64,000 nt of DNA from Streptomyces rapamycinicus NRRL 5491 (GTDB lineage Bacteria; Actinomycetota; Actinomycetes; Streptomycetales; Streptomycetaceae). Where the stretch lies: assembly GCF_024298965.1 (NCBI RefSeq), contig NZ_CP085193.1, forward strand, positions 11,842,001-11,906,000, given 5' to 3'. Numbering within the stretch: the first letter of the stretch is position 1; each line of letters begins with the position of its first letter. A model generated the notes under the pieces. It searched no databases, was not told the origin of the DNA, and saw only the letters and a list, made by a program, of their open reading frames with translations. Shown here piece by piece: positions 54,401 to 62,838 of this stretch. The position numbers and the translations under genes are program-made.

Positions 54401-54668
54401 CAACCCGCACGCGGACACCGCCGAACCCGACGCGATCGAGCTGGCGCGCGCGACCGAGGAGGAGAAGAAGTCCCAGCTTTCGCGCGTACGGGATTTCCAG
54501 GCCCGCCACCACGAGACGGCCCACGCCGCACTGGCCGCCCTCAAGGACGCGGCCGTGAGTGACCGCAATGTCTTCGCCGTCCTCATGGACGCCGCCCGGG
54601 TCTGCTCGCTGCAGCAGATCACCGATGCCTTCTTCGAGGTCGGCGGCCAGTACCGCCGCAACGTCTGA
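51438..54668 (+). CDS. icmF: Fused isobutyryl-CoA mutase IcmF
   Basis: This 1076-residue protein has the fused IcmF order. The B12-binding domain (~10-145) has FDGHDASINIMRRI with the cobalt-ligand His. A MeaB-like G-protein chaperone domain follows with P-loop GTGGSGKSS (Lys205), VETPGIGQGDAAI and NKFERRGAKDAL. The C-terminal mutase barrel (~510-1070) has LYGRDPDERPDNYGKVGTSG and SISGYHIAEAGANPISQLAFT. IcmF interconverts isobutyryl-CoA and n-butyryl-CoA (some forms prefer isovaleryl/pivalyl-CoA) and repairs itself with GTP. Genes for hydroxyacyl- and acyl-CoA dehydrogenases follow, completing entry to beta-oxidation. Confidence 0.96.
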   Translation: MSDLHRPVHPVRLVTASALFDGHDASINIMRRIFQSQGAEVIHLGHNRSVREVVEAALEEDAHGVAVSSYQGGHVEYFEYLVESLREQGAEHVRVVGGGGGVIVPEEIDRLRGSGVTIFSPEDGQRMGLAGMVNSVVKDCDFDLWDRQPADVAAVLAGDRFAIARAITGAELGRLPQDFLEQLRAAAGARVTPVLGITGTGGSGKSSLTDELVRRFRVDQQDKLRIAVIAVDPTRRRGGGALLGDRIRMNSLDGNRVFFRSLATRGSRELPEHLSDVIDVVKAAGFDLVVVETPGIGQGDAAIVPFVDTSLYVMTPEFGAASQLEKIDMLDFADVVAINKFERRGAKDALRDVGRQLVRNREAFAMRPEDMPVYGSSAATFNDDGVTALHQHLKTALAEKGLPLAEGTLAPVDVRHSSGIRQVVPAERARYLAEISETVHGYHAETGQLVEAARRVQRLEAVTAELVEAGSDAGNVRSLLEDARRQLPYGITEQIGNWPAVIASYSGDEQVVKIRDKEIRTKLTRESLSGNKIPRVALPRFTDHGELVRFWRGENLPGHFPFTAGVFPFKRDNEDPARMFAGEGGPFRTNRRFKLLSEGQPATRLSTAFDSVTLYGRDPDERPDNYGKVGTSGVSVATLEDMKALYDGFDLVAPTTSVSMTINGPAPTILAFFLNTAIDQQIDRFRETEGREPSPEEMAELRAHALGSVRGTVQADILKEDQGQNTCLFSTEFSLRMMADIQEWFIAHKVRNFYSVSISGYHIAEAGANPISQLAFTLANGFTYVEAYLARGMHIDDFSPNLSFFFSNGMDPEYSVLGRVARRIWAVAMKEKYGANERSQKLKYHVQTSGRSLHAQEMDFNDIRTTLQALIAIYDNCNSLHTNAYDEAVTTPTEDSVRRALAIQLIINREWGLAMNENPLQGSFIIDELTDLVEEAVLTEFERISERGGVLGAMETGYQRGRIQDESMLYEQRKHDGTLPVIGVNTFRNPHADTAEPDAIELARATEEEKKSQLSRVRDFQARHHETAHAALAALKDAAVSDRNVFAVLMDAARVCSLQQITDAFFEVGGQYRRNV

Positions 54669-54710
54669 CCAGCCCAGGCACACCACTTACGCACCGGATA
54701 GGACCTCAAG

Positions 54711-55571
54711 ATGGATCCCGTTACCCGTCTCGGCGTCGTCGGCTGTGGCCTCATGGGCTCCGGCATCGCCGAAGTCGCCGCCCGCCACGGCATCGATGTC
54801 CGTGTCGCCGAAGCCACCCCGGACGCCGTCGAGGCGGGCCGCCGCCGCCTGACCGCCTCCCTCGACGAGGGCGTACGGCGCGGCAAGCTCGGCGAGGAGC
54901 AGCGGGACCAGGCCCTCGCCCGGCTTTCCTTCAGCCACGACCTCAGCGACCTGGCCGACCGCCAGTTCGTCATCGAGGCCGTCGCCGAGAACCGCGACAT
55001 CAAGACCGACGTCCTGCGCGCCCTGGACAAGGTCGTGGAGGACCCGGCGGCGATCCTGGCCACCAACACCTCCTCGATTCCCATCGTCGACCTCGCCGTC
55101 GCCACGGAACGGCCCGCCCAGCTCATCGGCATGCACTTCTTCAACCCGGTGCCCGTGCAGCAGCTGGTCGAGGTCATCCCCGCCCTCACCACCAGCCAGG
55201 AGACCGTGCAGCGCACCCGCGACGTCGTCCAGCGGCTCGGCAAGCAGGCCATCCAGGCAGCCGACCGCTCCGGCTTCGTCGTCAACGCCCTCCTCGTGCC
55301 CTACCTGCTGAGCGCGGTGCGCATGGTGGAATCGGGCTCGGCACGGCCGGACGACATCGACCGGGGCATGGAACTCGGCTGCGCTCACCCCATGGGACCG
55401 CTCCGACTCCTCGACCTCATCGGCCTCGACACCGCCCAGGCGGTGGCCGAGTCGATGTACGAGGAGTTCAAGGAACCCCTGTACGCCCCTCCCGCCCTGC
55501 TGCGCCGCATGGTCGCGGCAGGTCACCTCGGCCGCAAGAGCGGCCGTGGCTTCTACACCTACGACGGCTGA
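54711..55571 (+). CDS. 3-hydroxybutyryl-CoA dehydrogenase
   Basis: This 286-residue single-function dehydrogenase has the NAD motif VVGCGLMGSGIAEVAARHG near the start. The catalytic His/Glu region is MHFFNPVPVQQLVEVIPAL. The C-terminal helical domain has GCAHPMGPLRLLDLIGLD and ends KSGRGFYTYDG, as in FadB2/Hbd. It oxidises (S)-3-hydroxybutyryl-CoA to acetoacetyl-CoA or the reverse. It follows icmF by 42 bp, probably in one transcript. Confidence 0.94.
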   Translation: MDPVTRLGVVGCGLMGSGIAEVAARHGIDVRVAEATPDAVEAGRRRLTASLDEGVRRGKLGEEQRDQALARLSFSHDLSDLADRQFVIEAVAENRDIKTDVLRALDKVVEDPAAILATNTSSIPIVDLAVATERPAQLIGMHFFNPVPVQQLVEVIPALTTSQETVQRTRDVVQRLGKQAIQAADRSGFVVNALLVPYLLSAVRMVESGSARPDDIDRGMELGCAHPMGPLRLLDLIGLDTAQAVAESMYEEFKEPLYAPPALLRRMVAAGHLGRKSGRGFYTYDG

Positions 55572-55596
55572 GGCAACGCGGGTCAGCCGTAGATAT

Positions 55597-55609
55597 GGAA
55601 CTCAGTATC
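55597..55609. promoter_or_regulatory. Operator-like repeat GGAACTCAGTATC between convergent genes
   Basis: This 13-mer shares ATGGAACTCAGT exactly with a copy at 56465-56476 in the TetR/acyl-CoA dehydrogenase promoter region, and ends like the copy at 56489-56501. It lies after the hydroxybutyryl-CoA dehydrogenase stop and before the TetR stop, an odd place for an operator. Confidence 0.45.
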
Positions 55610-55663
55610 ACGGGCGAAGGAGCTGAGTTTCGCGGCCTCCGGGACCGGGCGGGCGGCGCGGAG

Positions 55664-56398
55664 TCAGCGATCGTCGAGAGTGGACTCGATCTCGCGGACG
55701 ACACGCCACATCGGCGCCTTGCGCTTGGCGATCAGGACGACAACGTCGTCGGTTTCCTCCTCGTCGGGCCCCGTGGTCTGGCCCTCCGGCCCCCAGGAGC
55801 GCCGGACGAACTCCAGAGCCTCATCCATGTGGGCTGCGGGATGCTCCTGCCCGCCGGAGCGGAGCCAGGCGCGCAGCGCGTTGTTGTGGGCGGCCACCAC
55901 GGAGGCGGCGATCACATCGGCGCGCAGCGTTCCGTCGGGTCTGTGCGCGAAGCGTCGCCGCAGGTAGTCGGCGAGGGTGCGTTCGTATCGCCACACCACG
56001 GACAACTCGTGATGACGGAGCCCTGGAACGCTCTTGGTCAGCCGGTATCTCTGCACGGCGAAGGCGGGGTTGTCCGCGTACATCCGCATGACGAGGCGCG
56101 CGGCATCGCAGACCTTGATCACTGGGTCTTCCTCGCTACTCCCCTCCTGCAGGAAGGCGGTCATCTCCGCCAGGCAGCCTTCGTGGTCGGGGAAGACCAC
56201 GTCCTCCTTGGAGGGGAAGTAGCGGAAGAAGGAACTCCTGCCCACGCCCGCGAGCCGGACGATGTCATCGACCGTGGTCTGCTCGAATCCATGGGTGGTG
56301 AAGAGCTCGAATGCCGCGGCGACCAGGGCGTCCCGCTTCGGGCGCCTGCCGCTGACTGCCGGGCCGCTTTCCTGTGCCTCGCTCATGTTGGGGAACAT
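55664..56398 (-). CDS. TetR-family transcriptional regulator
   Basis: This 244-residue regulator has a TetR helix-turn-helix at ~22-65 (ALVAAAFELFTTHGFEQTTVDDIVRLAGVGRSSFFRYFPSKEDVV). A ligand domain with no family label follows, with an acidic C-terminal segment (PDEEETDDVVVL). ATG 56398 has GGGAGG at 7 nt; ATG 56386 is an alternative. It is divergent from the acyl-CoA dehydrogenase and probably senses an acyl-CoA. Operator-like repeats lie between the two genes. Confidence 0.9.
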   Translation of the reverse strand: MFPNMSEAQESGPAVSGRRPKRDALVAAAFELFTTHGFEQTTVDDIVRLAGVGRSSFFRYFPSKEDVVFPDHEGCLAEMTAFLQEGSSEEDPVIKVCDAARLVMRMYADNPAFAVQRYRLTKSVPGLRHHELSVVWRYERTLADYLRRRFAHRPDGTLRADVIAASVVAAHNNALRAWLRSGGQEHPAAHMDEALEFVRRSWGPEGQTTGPDEEETDDVVVLIAKRKAPMWRVVREIESTLDDR

Positions 56399-56466
56399 AA
56401 CACCGCCTCCCATCGCCCCCCGGCCGGTGAACTCGGTCGCCGTGATCTCTGGACAGGCGGGTTCAT

Positions 56467-56501
56467 GGAACTCAGTGTGCATAATTAAGGTACTGAGTAT
56501 C
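56467..56501. promoter_or_regulatory. Two operator-like repeats in the TetR/acyl-CoA dehydrogenase intergenic region
   Basis: GGAACTCAGTGTG (56467-56479) and GGTACTGAGTATC (56489-56501) are related 13-mers. The second is nearly palindromic (GGTACT-G-AGTATC, one mismatch). ACTCAGT and ACTGAGT in the pair are also mutually inverted. CATAAT (56480-56485) between them could be a -10 box, so binding would block a promoter. Confidence 0.55.
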
Positions 56502-56579
56502 ATCGTCTGGGCCCAAGCTGACTTCCTTCATGCCCCTGCCGGGCCCGTGACAGGGGCGGAAACCGAGGTGTCCCCTGCC

Positions 56580-57731
56580 ATGAATCAGGATTTCGACCTC
56601 TACCGGCCGTCGGAGGAGCACGAGATGCTCCGCACGTCGATACGCTCGCTCGCCGAGACGAAGATCGCGCCATACGCCGCCGAGGTGGACGAACAGAGCC
56701 GCTTCCCGGCTGAGGCCCTCAAGGCACTGGTCGCCGCCGATCTGCATGCGGTGCACGTCCCCGAGTCCTACGGCGGTTCGGGCGCGGACGCGCTGGCCAC
56801 CGTGATCGTCATCGAGGAGGTCTCCCGGGTCTGCGCCTCCTCCTCCCTGATCCCCGCGGTCAACAAGCTGGGTTCGCTGCCGGTGATCCTCTCCGGCTCC
56901 GAGGAGCTGAAGAAGCGGTACCTGGCCCCGCTCGCCAAGGGCGACGCGATGTTCTCGTACTGTCTCTCCGAGCCGGACGCGGGCTCGGACGCGGCCGGGA
57001 TGAAGACCAAGGCGGTCCGCGACGGCGACTTCTACGTGCTCAACGGCGTCAAGCGCTGGATCACCAACGCCGGGGTCTCCGAGTACTACACGGTGATGGC
57101 CGTCACGGACCCCGAGAAGCGCTCCAAGGGCATCTCCGCCTTCGTCGTCGAGAAGTCCGACCCGGGCGTCTCCTTCGGCGCCCCGGAGAAGAAGCTCGGC
57201 ATCAAGGGCTCCCCGACCCGCGAGGTCTACCTCGACAACGTCCGCATCCCCGCCGACCGGATGATCGGCGCCGAGGGCACCGGCTTCGCCACCGCCATGA
57301 AGACCCTCGACCACACCCGGATCACCATCGCCGCCCAGGCCCTCGGCATCGCCCAGGGCGCGCTCGACTACGCCAAGGGCTACGTCCAGGAGCGCAAGCA
57401 GTTCGGCAAGCCGATCGGCGACTTCCAGGGCGTGCAGTTCATGCTCGCCGACATGGCGATGAAGCTGGAGGCCGCCCGGCAGCTCACCTACGCCGCTGCC
57501 GCCAAGTCCGAGCGCGTCGACTCCGACCTCACCTTCTACGGGGCCGCGGCCAAGTGCTACGCCTCGGATGCCGCCATGGCGATCACCACGGACGCCGTCC
57601 AACTGCTGGGCGGCTACGGCTACACCCGCGACTACCCAGTCGAGCGCATGATGCGTGACGCCAAGATCACGCAGATCTACGAGGGGACGAATCAGGTTCA
57701 GCGGATCGTCATGGCCCGCAATCTCCCGTAG
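56580..57731 (+). CDS. Acyl-CoA dehydrogenase, short-chain type
   Basis: This 383-residue flavoenzyme has the full family layout: CLSEPDAGSDAAGMKTKA, RWITNAGVSEYYTVMAVTD, RITIAAQALGIAQGALDYA and the C-terminal QLLGGYGYTRDYPVERMMRDAKITQIYEGTNQ. The last segment holds the likely catalytic Glu. It oxidises a short acyl-CoA such as butyryl-CoA to the enoyl-CoA with ETF as acceptor. It fits downstream of IcmF, which makes butyryl-CoA. ATG 56580 follows GAGGTG. It is divergent from its likely TetR regulator. Confidence 0.95.
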   Translation: MNQDFDLYRPSEEHEMLRTSIRSLAETKIAPYAAEVDEQSRFPAEALKALVAADLHAVHVPESYGGSGADALATVIVIEEVSRVCASSSLIPAVNKLGSLPVILSGSEELKKRYLAPLAKGDAMFSYCLSEPDAGSDAAGMKTKAVRDGDFYVLNGVKRWITNAGVSEYYTVMAVTDPEKRSKGISAFVVEKSDPGVSFGAPEKKLGIKGSPTREVYLDNVRIPADRMIGAEGTGFATAMKTLDHTRITIAAQALGIAQGALDYAKGYVQERKQFGKPIGDFQGVQFMLADMAMKLEAARQLTYAAAAKSERVDSDLTFYGAAAKCYASDAAMAITTDAVQLLGGYGYTRDYPVERMMRDAKITQIYEGTNQVQRIVMARNLP

Positions 57732-57753
57732 CGAGGCAGCAGCGGCCGGTGGT

Positions 57754-59949
57754 CTACTCGACGGCGTGGATCTCGGCCGCCGCCTCGTACGGAACCTCCA
57801 GTCCGTCCAGCAGGTCGAAGCGGACTGAGCGAATCTCACCGGAGAAGACACCGTAGGGCCTGCGGTAGGTCTCGACGACAGGCGTGCCGTGGTCGGACCC
57901 GACGTCCATGCCGTCGGAGAGCGAGAAGAGGAAGGGCACTGTCCGTTCTATCCGGCCTCGGGCGGCCTCCGCGCCGTCAACGCTCAGGACGGCTTCCGCC
58001 GGGCCGCCGTACCCCTTCCCCATGTACCTCATGTCGAGCGCAACTTCGTGACGGGGTCCGCGCAGGGCGGAGCAGGCCCGCACGAGGGTCCGCTCGAGGC
58101 CCACGAAGTTGTGGCAGTACACAAGGTCGCCGTCCTCGACGAACAGGGCCCAGCCGCCGAAACGCCCACCCTGCGCGACGAGCACCCCGTCACATCGTGA
58201 GAAGTCATCGGCCGACAGCGCGACCGCCAGCCGGAACGACCTGTTCTTGACGTTGGGAGCGGTACCCTCACCGAGTCCGATCGCGGTCGGAGCGAGCTCG
58301 ACGGTTCCATGTTCGAGGAGATTGTCCGGCCGTCCGGCCAGCTCAGGGAGGAACCGCTCGAGATGGCGGTCGTCCAGTGGGTAGACGTTGTTTCGTACCG
58401 CATGCTTGTCGAAGAGCTCGATCATCTCGGCGAGCTTGTCCGGATGGTCGGCAGCGATGTCATGGGCTTGGCTCCAGTCACCCGGAGCGTAGAGTTCCCA
58501 CACATCGTCCTTGAAGTTTCCGGAAGGGCCCACGCGGGCCTTCCACGGTGTGGCGTGCTTGGCGCACGCCCACCACCCGTCCGACCAGATCGCGCGGTTT
58601 CCGTGCATCTCGAAATACTGCGGCGGGTGGAAACTGGCCGCGTCCGCCTCGAAGGTGCGGAGCATGCTCACACCGTCGAAAGAGGGGATGTCCGTGTCGA
58701 GGCCGAGCATGTCGATCAGGGTCGGTGTGACGTCGACCACATGGTGCCACTGCGAGCGGAGTTCGCCACGGGCTGCGATGCCGTTCGGCCAGTGCACGAC
58801 GAGCCCTTGCCGGGTCCCGCCAAGATGTGACGCGACCATCTTGGTCCACTGGAACGGTGTGTTCATGGCATGCGCCCAACCCACCGGATAGTCGTTGTAG
58901 GCGTACTCCGTGCCGATGGTGTCGATGCTCTCCATCATCTCGTCCGGTGTCGGACGGATGCCGTTGAGCGCGGCGTTCTCATTGATCGTTCCGTGAACGC
59001 CTCCCGCGATCGCGGCACCGTTGTCGCCGAGAATGTAGAAGATGAGCGTGTTGTCGAGCCGGCCGGAGGCGCGCAGGCTTTCCACCAGGCGGCCCACCTG
59101 CGCATCGGTGTGCTCGGCGAAGGCCGCGTAGACCTCCATGAATCGTGCGGACAGCCGCTTCTCGTCATCGGTGAGCTCGTCCCAGGCCGGTATGTCATCG
59201 GGGCGAGCGGTCAGGTCCGCATGCTCGGGAACGACACCGGCTGCCTTCTGGCGCTCCAGTGTGCGCTCACGGGTGACGTCCCAACCGTCGTCGAACTCAC
59301 CGCGGTACCGATCGAGCCATGAGTCAGGAACCTGATGGGGAGCGTGTGTCGCTCCGAAGGACAGATAGACGAAAGCCGGTTGGTCGGACGGAGTCCGCAT
59401 CCACTCGATCGTTCGTCCGACGAGGTCCTCGCTGAGGTGATAGTCGGGGACGTCGGGCGGATCGACCGGCTGGGTCCCATGGGTGAGGGTCGGATGGAAC
59501 TGGTCGGTGTCCGCGGCGACGAAGCCGTAGAACTCGTCGAATCCCTCGCCGGTCGGCCACCGGTCGAAAGGCCCCGTCACCGGGTCGATCTCCCAGTCCG
59601 GAGTCTGGTGCCACTTTCCGAACGCCGCCGTCCGATAACCCCCGCGGCGCAGGAGTTCCGCGATCGGGGTGGCTTCGATCGGCCTGATGGACGAGTAACC
59701 CGGAACCGACACGGCACGGTCGGTGATGGTGCCCATGTTCACGGCATGATGGTTCTTGCCGGTCAGCAGCGACTGCCGGGTGGGCGAGCACAGGGCCGTC
59801 GAATGAAACTGGTTGTAGGCCAGGCCATTTTGGGCGAGCGCCTCGGCGGCAGGCATCCGGCAGGGTCCTCCGAATGCCGACGATGTGCCGAAGCCCATGT
59901 CGTCCACCAGGATCAGCACGATGTCGGGACGGGTATCCGGGTCTGTCAT
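57754..59949 (-). CDS. Arylsulfatase, Cys-type, cytosolic
   Basis: This 731-residue sulfatase begins DIVLILVDDMGFG with metal Asp residues. The formylglycine motif is CSPTRQSLLTG near residue 54, and KWHQ follows. FYILGDNGAA completes the metal site. The C-terminal ~200 residues are an extra beta-rich domain (SVDGAEAARGRIERTVPFLF...) seen in long alkyl/aryl sulfatases of the atsA kind. There is no signal peptide, so the ester must be imported first. A formylglycine-generating enzyme is not in the window. It overlaps the binding-protein gene (ATGA). Confidence 0.93.
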   Translation of the reverse strand: MTDPDTRPDIVLILVDDMGFGTSSAFGGPCRMPAAEALAQNGLAYNQFHSTALCSPTRQSLLTGKNHHAVNMGTITDRAVSVPGYSSIRPIEATPIAELLRRGGYRTAAFGKWHQTPDWEIDPVTGPFDRWPTGEGFDEFYGFVAADTDQFHPTLTHGTQPVDPPDVPDYHLSEDLVGRTIEWMRTPSDQPAFVYLSFGATHAPHQVPDSWLDRYRGEFDDGWDVTRERTLERQKAAGVVPEHADLTARPDDIPAWDELTDDEKRLSARFMEVYAAFAEHTDAQVGRLVESLRASGRLDNTLIFYILGDNGAAIAGGVHGTINENAALNGIRPTPDEMMESIDTIGTEYAYNDYPVGWAHAMNTPFQWTKMVASHLGGTRQGLVVHWPNGIAARGELRSQWHHVVDVTPTLIDMLGLDTDIPSFDGVSMLRTFEADAASFHPPQYFEMHGNRAIWSDGWWACAKHATPWKARVGPSGNFKDDVWELYAPGDWSQAHDIAADHPDKLAEMIELFDKHAVRNNVYPLDDRHLERFLPELAGRPDNLLEHGTVELAPTAIGLGEGTAPNVKNRSFRLAVALSADDFSRCDGVLVAQGGRFGGWALFVEDGDLVYCHNFVGLERTLVRACSALRGPRHEVALDMRYMGKGYGGPAEAVLSVDGAEAARGRIERTVPFLFSLSDGMDVGSDHGTPVVETYRRPYGVFSGEIRSVRFDLLDGLEVPYEAAAEIHAVE

Positions 59950-60998
59950 GAGGTGCCCTTCTTGCCGTACTCATCCTGTGCGACCTTGAGCAGGTCGGCG
60001 TACACGGACTGATTCTCGGGCGCGGACTTCTCGGTGAGCCCGAGTTCCGCCGAGGACTTGCTGTAGTCGCCGACGCCGTGGGGAGTGACCGTCCACGGCT
60101 GGTCACGGACGGCGCGCAAGAGCAAGTCGTGGTTGGCGCTCGGCCCGAAGAGTTCGTCACTCACCAGCTTCAGCGCCTCATCGGGGTGATCCTCGACCCA
60201 CCGGACGGCCCGTGCGAGCTGACGTACGAAGCCCTTCGCGAAGACCTGGTTCCTGTCCTTGAAGCGCGAACGCGCCACGGGTCCGACGCCGAGCAGCCCG
60301 GCCGGAAACACGTCCGAGGATTTGAGGACTGGCCGAGCGCCGAAAGCCTCCTCGAGGTACAGGCTGGGAGACGTGGCGGTGTCCGCGTCTATCTGGCCCG
60401 CCTTGAGCGCCTGCACGGCGCTGGGGGCGTCGAGGGTCGCGAAGCGCTCGTCGAGCGCGGTGCCGTCGCCGAGCTTCCTCTTGGCCGCGAGCTTGACCAT
60501 GAAGGCCTGGGGGGAGTCCGGTGCGATCGTGCTGATTCTCGGATTGCGGGCGGCGAGTTTCTCGAACGACGTGATCGCGGGATCCTTGACCATGATCGAG
60601 GCGTCGAGGTCGGCATTCGACATCATGTACTTCCAGTCGAGTCCTCTGACCCGGCCGACATTGAACGCCCCCACCCCGATCATGCCGATGTCGATGTCGC
60701 CGGACAGCATTCCGTCACGGATCGCCGCGCCGCTGGCAAGCTGTGTGAAGCTCATGTCGGTTTTGGGGAACTGATTTTTGAGCCAGCCCTTCTCCTTCAT
60801 CACCAACAGCGGAACGTACATCACGGACTGCTGGTACCCGATGGTGACCGAGCTGGGCACCCCGCCTCGGGACGGCTTTTCGGGCTTGGCGCAAGCCGCG
60901 AGGGGAATGATCAAGAGCACCGCGAGCGACACCAGGACCCCTCTGCGGCCTGCGCGCCGGCGTCCCGGCCGGGACGCGGGAGAGCTGGGATGGAACAT
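59946..60998 (-). CDS. ABC transporter substrate-binding lipoprotein, sulfonate/sulfate-ester type
   Basis: This 350-residue lipoprotein has basic residues (RPGRRRAGRR), a hydrophobic core and lipobox LAAC, with mature start CAKPEKPS. The mature part (VTIGYQQSVMYVPLLVMKEKGWLKNQF, MLSGDIDIGMIGVG, QALKAGQIDADTATSP) matches the SsuA/TauA/NMT1 fold, which binds sulfonates, sulfate esters or pyrimidines. The arylsulfatase next to it suggests a sulfate ester. ATG 60998 follows GGAGTGCAG. The 53-bp gap to the permease shows nothing else. Confidence 0.9.
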   Translation of the reverse strand: MFHPSSPASRPGRRRAGRRGVLVSLAVLLIIPLAACAKPEKPSRGGVPSSVTIGYQQSVMYVPLLVMKEKGWLKNQFPKTDMSFTQLASGAAIRDGMLSGDIDIGMIGVGAFNVGRVRGLDWKYMMSNADLDASIMVKDPAITSFEKLAARNPRISTIAPDSPQAFMVKLAAKRKLGDGTALDERFATLDAPSAVQALKAGQIDADTATSPSLYLEEAFGARPVLKSSDVFPAGLLGVGPVARSRFKDRNQVFAKGFVRQLARAVRWVEDHPDEALKLVSDELFGPSANHDLLLRAVRDQPWTVTPHGVGDYSKSSAELGLTEKSAPENQSVYADLLKVAQDEYGKKGTS

Positions 60999-61051
60999 CT
61001 GCACTCCGATCAGTGGCGTGGAATGACGCCCGGACAAGCGTGAGCGGCGCA

Positions 61052-61906
61052 CTACTTGGAAGAGACCTGCATTCCCCACTGACGAACGGTGACGCGCTCG
61101 ATAAGACTGAACACCCATTCGAGAAGGACGCCGACAAGGGCGATCGTGGCGAGGCCCGCGAAGATGTTGGCCACTTCGAGGAAGAATCGCTGCTGGTTGA
61201 GGTAGAAGCCGATGCCCCCGCCCTTTCCGGATGCCCCGAAGACCAGCTCGGCGCCGACGATGGTGCGCCACCCGAAAGCCCAGGCGGCGCGGAAGCCGGC
61301 CAACATATAGGGCAATGAACCCGGGAGCATCACCGCGACAACCTCGCGGAGTCCCCGGAGACCGATATTGCGAGTCACCGCACGGATGGTCGGACTGATG
61401 GTCTCGACGCCGGTCCGCAGGTTGTAGGCGATCGGCCAGATGACCGCGTTCAGCAGAACCACGATGAGCGCGGTCGACGAGATACCGAACCAGAGCATCG
61501 CGAGCGGGAGGATCGCCAGCCCCGGGACCGGGCTGAGGATGGCACCGGTAAAGGTCAGGACGTCGGATCCGATCTTGGTCCAGTGCGCCCACATCGTGAG
61601 CGCGATGGCGGCCAACGCACCGATCACGAAGCTGATTCCGAGCACTCGGAGGGTCGTGAGAGTCGCGTTGAGGATCGTGCCGTCGACCCATCCACTCGCC
61701 AGGTGCCGGGCTACGTCGGCGGGCCCGACCATGAGCAGTGGGTCGACACCGGAGAGGGTCACATAAGCCTGCCACGCCCCGATCAGCACCAGCGCCAGGA
61801 TGCCCAGACGCAGCCACGTGGGGAGGGCGCCCCAGCCCCGCCGGCGAGCGCGTGTCGCCGAGGAACGTTTGCCGTGGTCGGCCGGACGTGAGGTGGTGAG
61901 GCTCAT
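61052..61906 (-). CDS. ABC transporter permease, sulfonate/sulfate-ester type
   Basis: This 284-residue permease has about six helices, starting LRLGILALVLIGAWQAYVTL. The cytoplasmic ATPase-coupling loop is in VMLPGSLPYMLAGFRAAWAFGWRTIVGAEL (EAA-type). The family is BPD_transp_1, as in SsuC/TauC. It forms a dimer with the ATPase encoded just upstream, with which it shares an ATGA overlap. Confidence 0.92.
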   Translation of the reverse strand: MSLTTSRPADHGKRSSATRARRRGWGALPTWLRLGILALVLIGAWQAYVTLSGVDPLLMVGPADVARHLASGWVDGTILNATLTTLRVLGISFVIGALAAIALTMWAHWTKIGSDVLTFTGAILSPVPGLAILPLAMLWFGISSTALIVVLLNAVIWPIAYNLRTGVETISPTIRAVTRNIGLRGLREVVAVMLPGSLPYMLAGFRAAWAFGWRTIVGAELVFGASGKGGGIGFYLNQQRFFLEVANIFAGLATIALVGVLLEWVFSLIERVTVRQWGMQVSSK

Positions 61907-62712
61907 CGGTCGTCCTCCTTGGCCGTGTGTGCGCTCGCGAGCATCGACTTGAGCCGCGCTTCGACGGCTGACCGGTCGCCCGCGGGCGTGTGCTCGCGGC
62001 TGATGCGCCCCACTACCCGGCCCGGCCGCCCTCCGCCCAGGACGACGACGGAGTCACCGATGAGTGCCGCCTCGTGGATGCTGTGAGTGACGAAGATGAC
62101 CGTCGTGCCGAGCTCCGTCGTCACGGTGCGGAACTGCTCCTGGAGCCGGTCACGTGTCTGGGCGTCCAGGGCGCCGAAGGGCTCGTCCATGAGAAGGACG
62201 CGAGGCTCCAGCGCCATCGCTCGTGCGATCGCGACACGTTGCTTCATTCCGCCCGACAGCTGATGCGGATACTTGTCCACCGCGTCCCGGAGCCCCATCA
62301 TCTCGAGGTGGACGAGGGCCTTTTCCCGAGCTTGCGGCTTCTTTCCGCCGTTCACGACCAGCGGGTACGCCACGTTCGCCAGGACGCGCTTCCACGGGAA
62401 GAGCTGATCGAACTCCTGGAACACGAAGGCGCGGTCGGGGCCGGGCCGGCTCACCACATCGCCTCCGACGCGGATCTCGCCGCGGGCCGGTGCGTGGAAT
62501 CCACCCACGGCCCGCAGCAGAGTCGACTTCCCGCAGCCGGACGGTCCCAGCAGCATGCAGCGTTCACCGCTGCCGACCGAGAGGTTGACATCTTCCAGGA
62601 CCGGGTCGGCCGATGCATCGCCGTACGCCATCGTGACGCCGTCGATCTCCAGCAACACTCCTCGATCCCCGGCTCGCGCCTGGTCGGATCGTTCCGGCCA
62701 CGTTGCCGTCAT
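61903..62712 (-). CDS. ABC transporter ATPase, sulfonate/sulfate-ester type
   Basis: This 269-residue ATPase has Walker A GPSGCGKST, a Q-loop region FVFQEFDQLFPWK, signature LSGGMKQRVAIARA, Walker B VLLMDEPFGALDA and the switch His in VTHSIHEA. It is the SsuB/TauB type. It heads the four-gene operon (ATPase, permease, binding protein, sulfatase). ATG 62712 follows GAGAGGGGCG. The promoter region upstream carries likely GntR operators. Confidence 0.93.
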   Translation of the reverse strand: MTATWPERSDQARAGDRGVLLEIDGVTMAYGDASADPVLEDVNLSVGSGERCMLLGPSGCGKSTLLRAVGGFHAPARGEIRVGGDVVSRPGPDRAFVFQEFDQLFPWKRVLANVAYPLVVNGGKKPQAREKALVHLEMMGLRDAVDKYPHQLSGGMKQRVAIARAMALEPRVLLMDEPFGALDAQTRDRLQEQFRTVTTELGTTVIFVTHSIHEAALIGDSVVVLGGGRPGRVVGRISREHTPAGDRSAVEARLKSMLASAHTAKEDDR

Positions 62713-62748
62713 GTCGCCCCTCTCGTCTGGGCTTTGCGATGGAGCCAC

Positions 62749-62764
62749 TTTGGGATCCAGAACG
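62749..62764. promoter_or_regulatory. GntR operator-like site 1 in the sulfatase/GntR divergent region
   Basis: TTTGGGATCCAGAACG matches site 2 (62839-62854) at 13 of 16 positions. The core TGGATmCA resembles boxes recognised by FCD-type GntR regulators. It lies 37 bp before the ABC ATPase start. Confidence 0.5.
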
Positions 62765-62803
62765 TAGGAGCCGGGTTCGACGCTGTCAACGGTTTCTGCG
62801 CAG

Positions 62804-62837
62804 GTAGACGCGATATGGCAAGCTGCGCGGCGTCTAC
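62804..62837. repeat. 8-bp inverted repeat with 18-bp spacer between the two operator-like sites
   Basis: GTAGACGC (62804-62811) and GCGTCTAC (62830-62837) are exact reverse complements. They lie between the two GntR-like sites and may contribute to a looped or second operator. Confidence 0.5.
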
Positions 62838-62838
62838 A

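Noticed and set aside
51402..54686. A 1094-codon open frame antisense to icmF
   Set aside because: It mirrors the third-position GC bias of the sense gene; the protein is low-complexity, and the sense strand has full IcmF motifs.
61000..61817. Long N-terminal extension of the substrate-binding protein through the permease gene
   Set aside because: The lipoprotein signal starts at 60998 with a good ribosome-binding site, and the extension overlaps the real permease frame.
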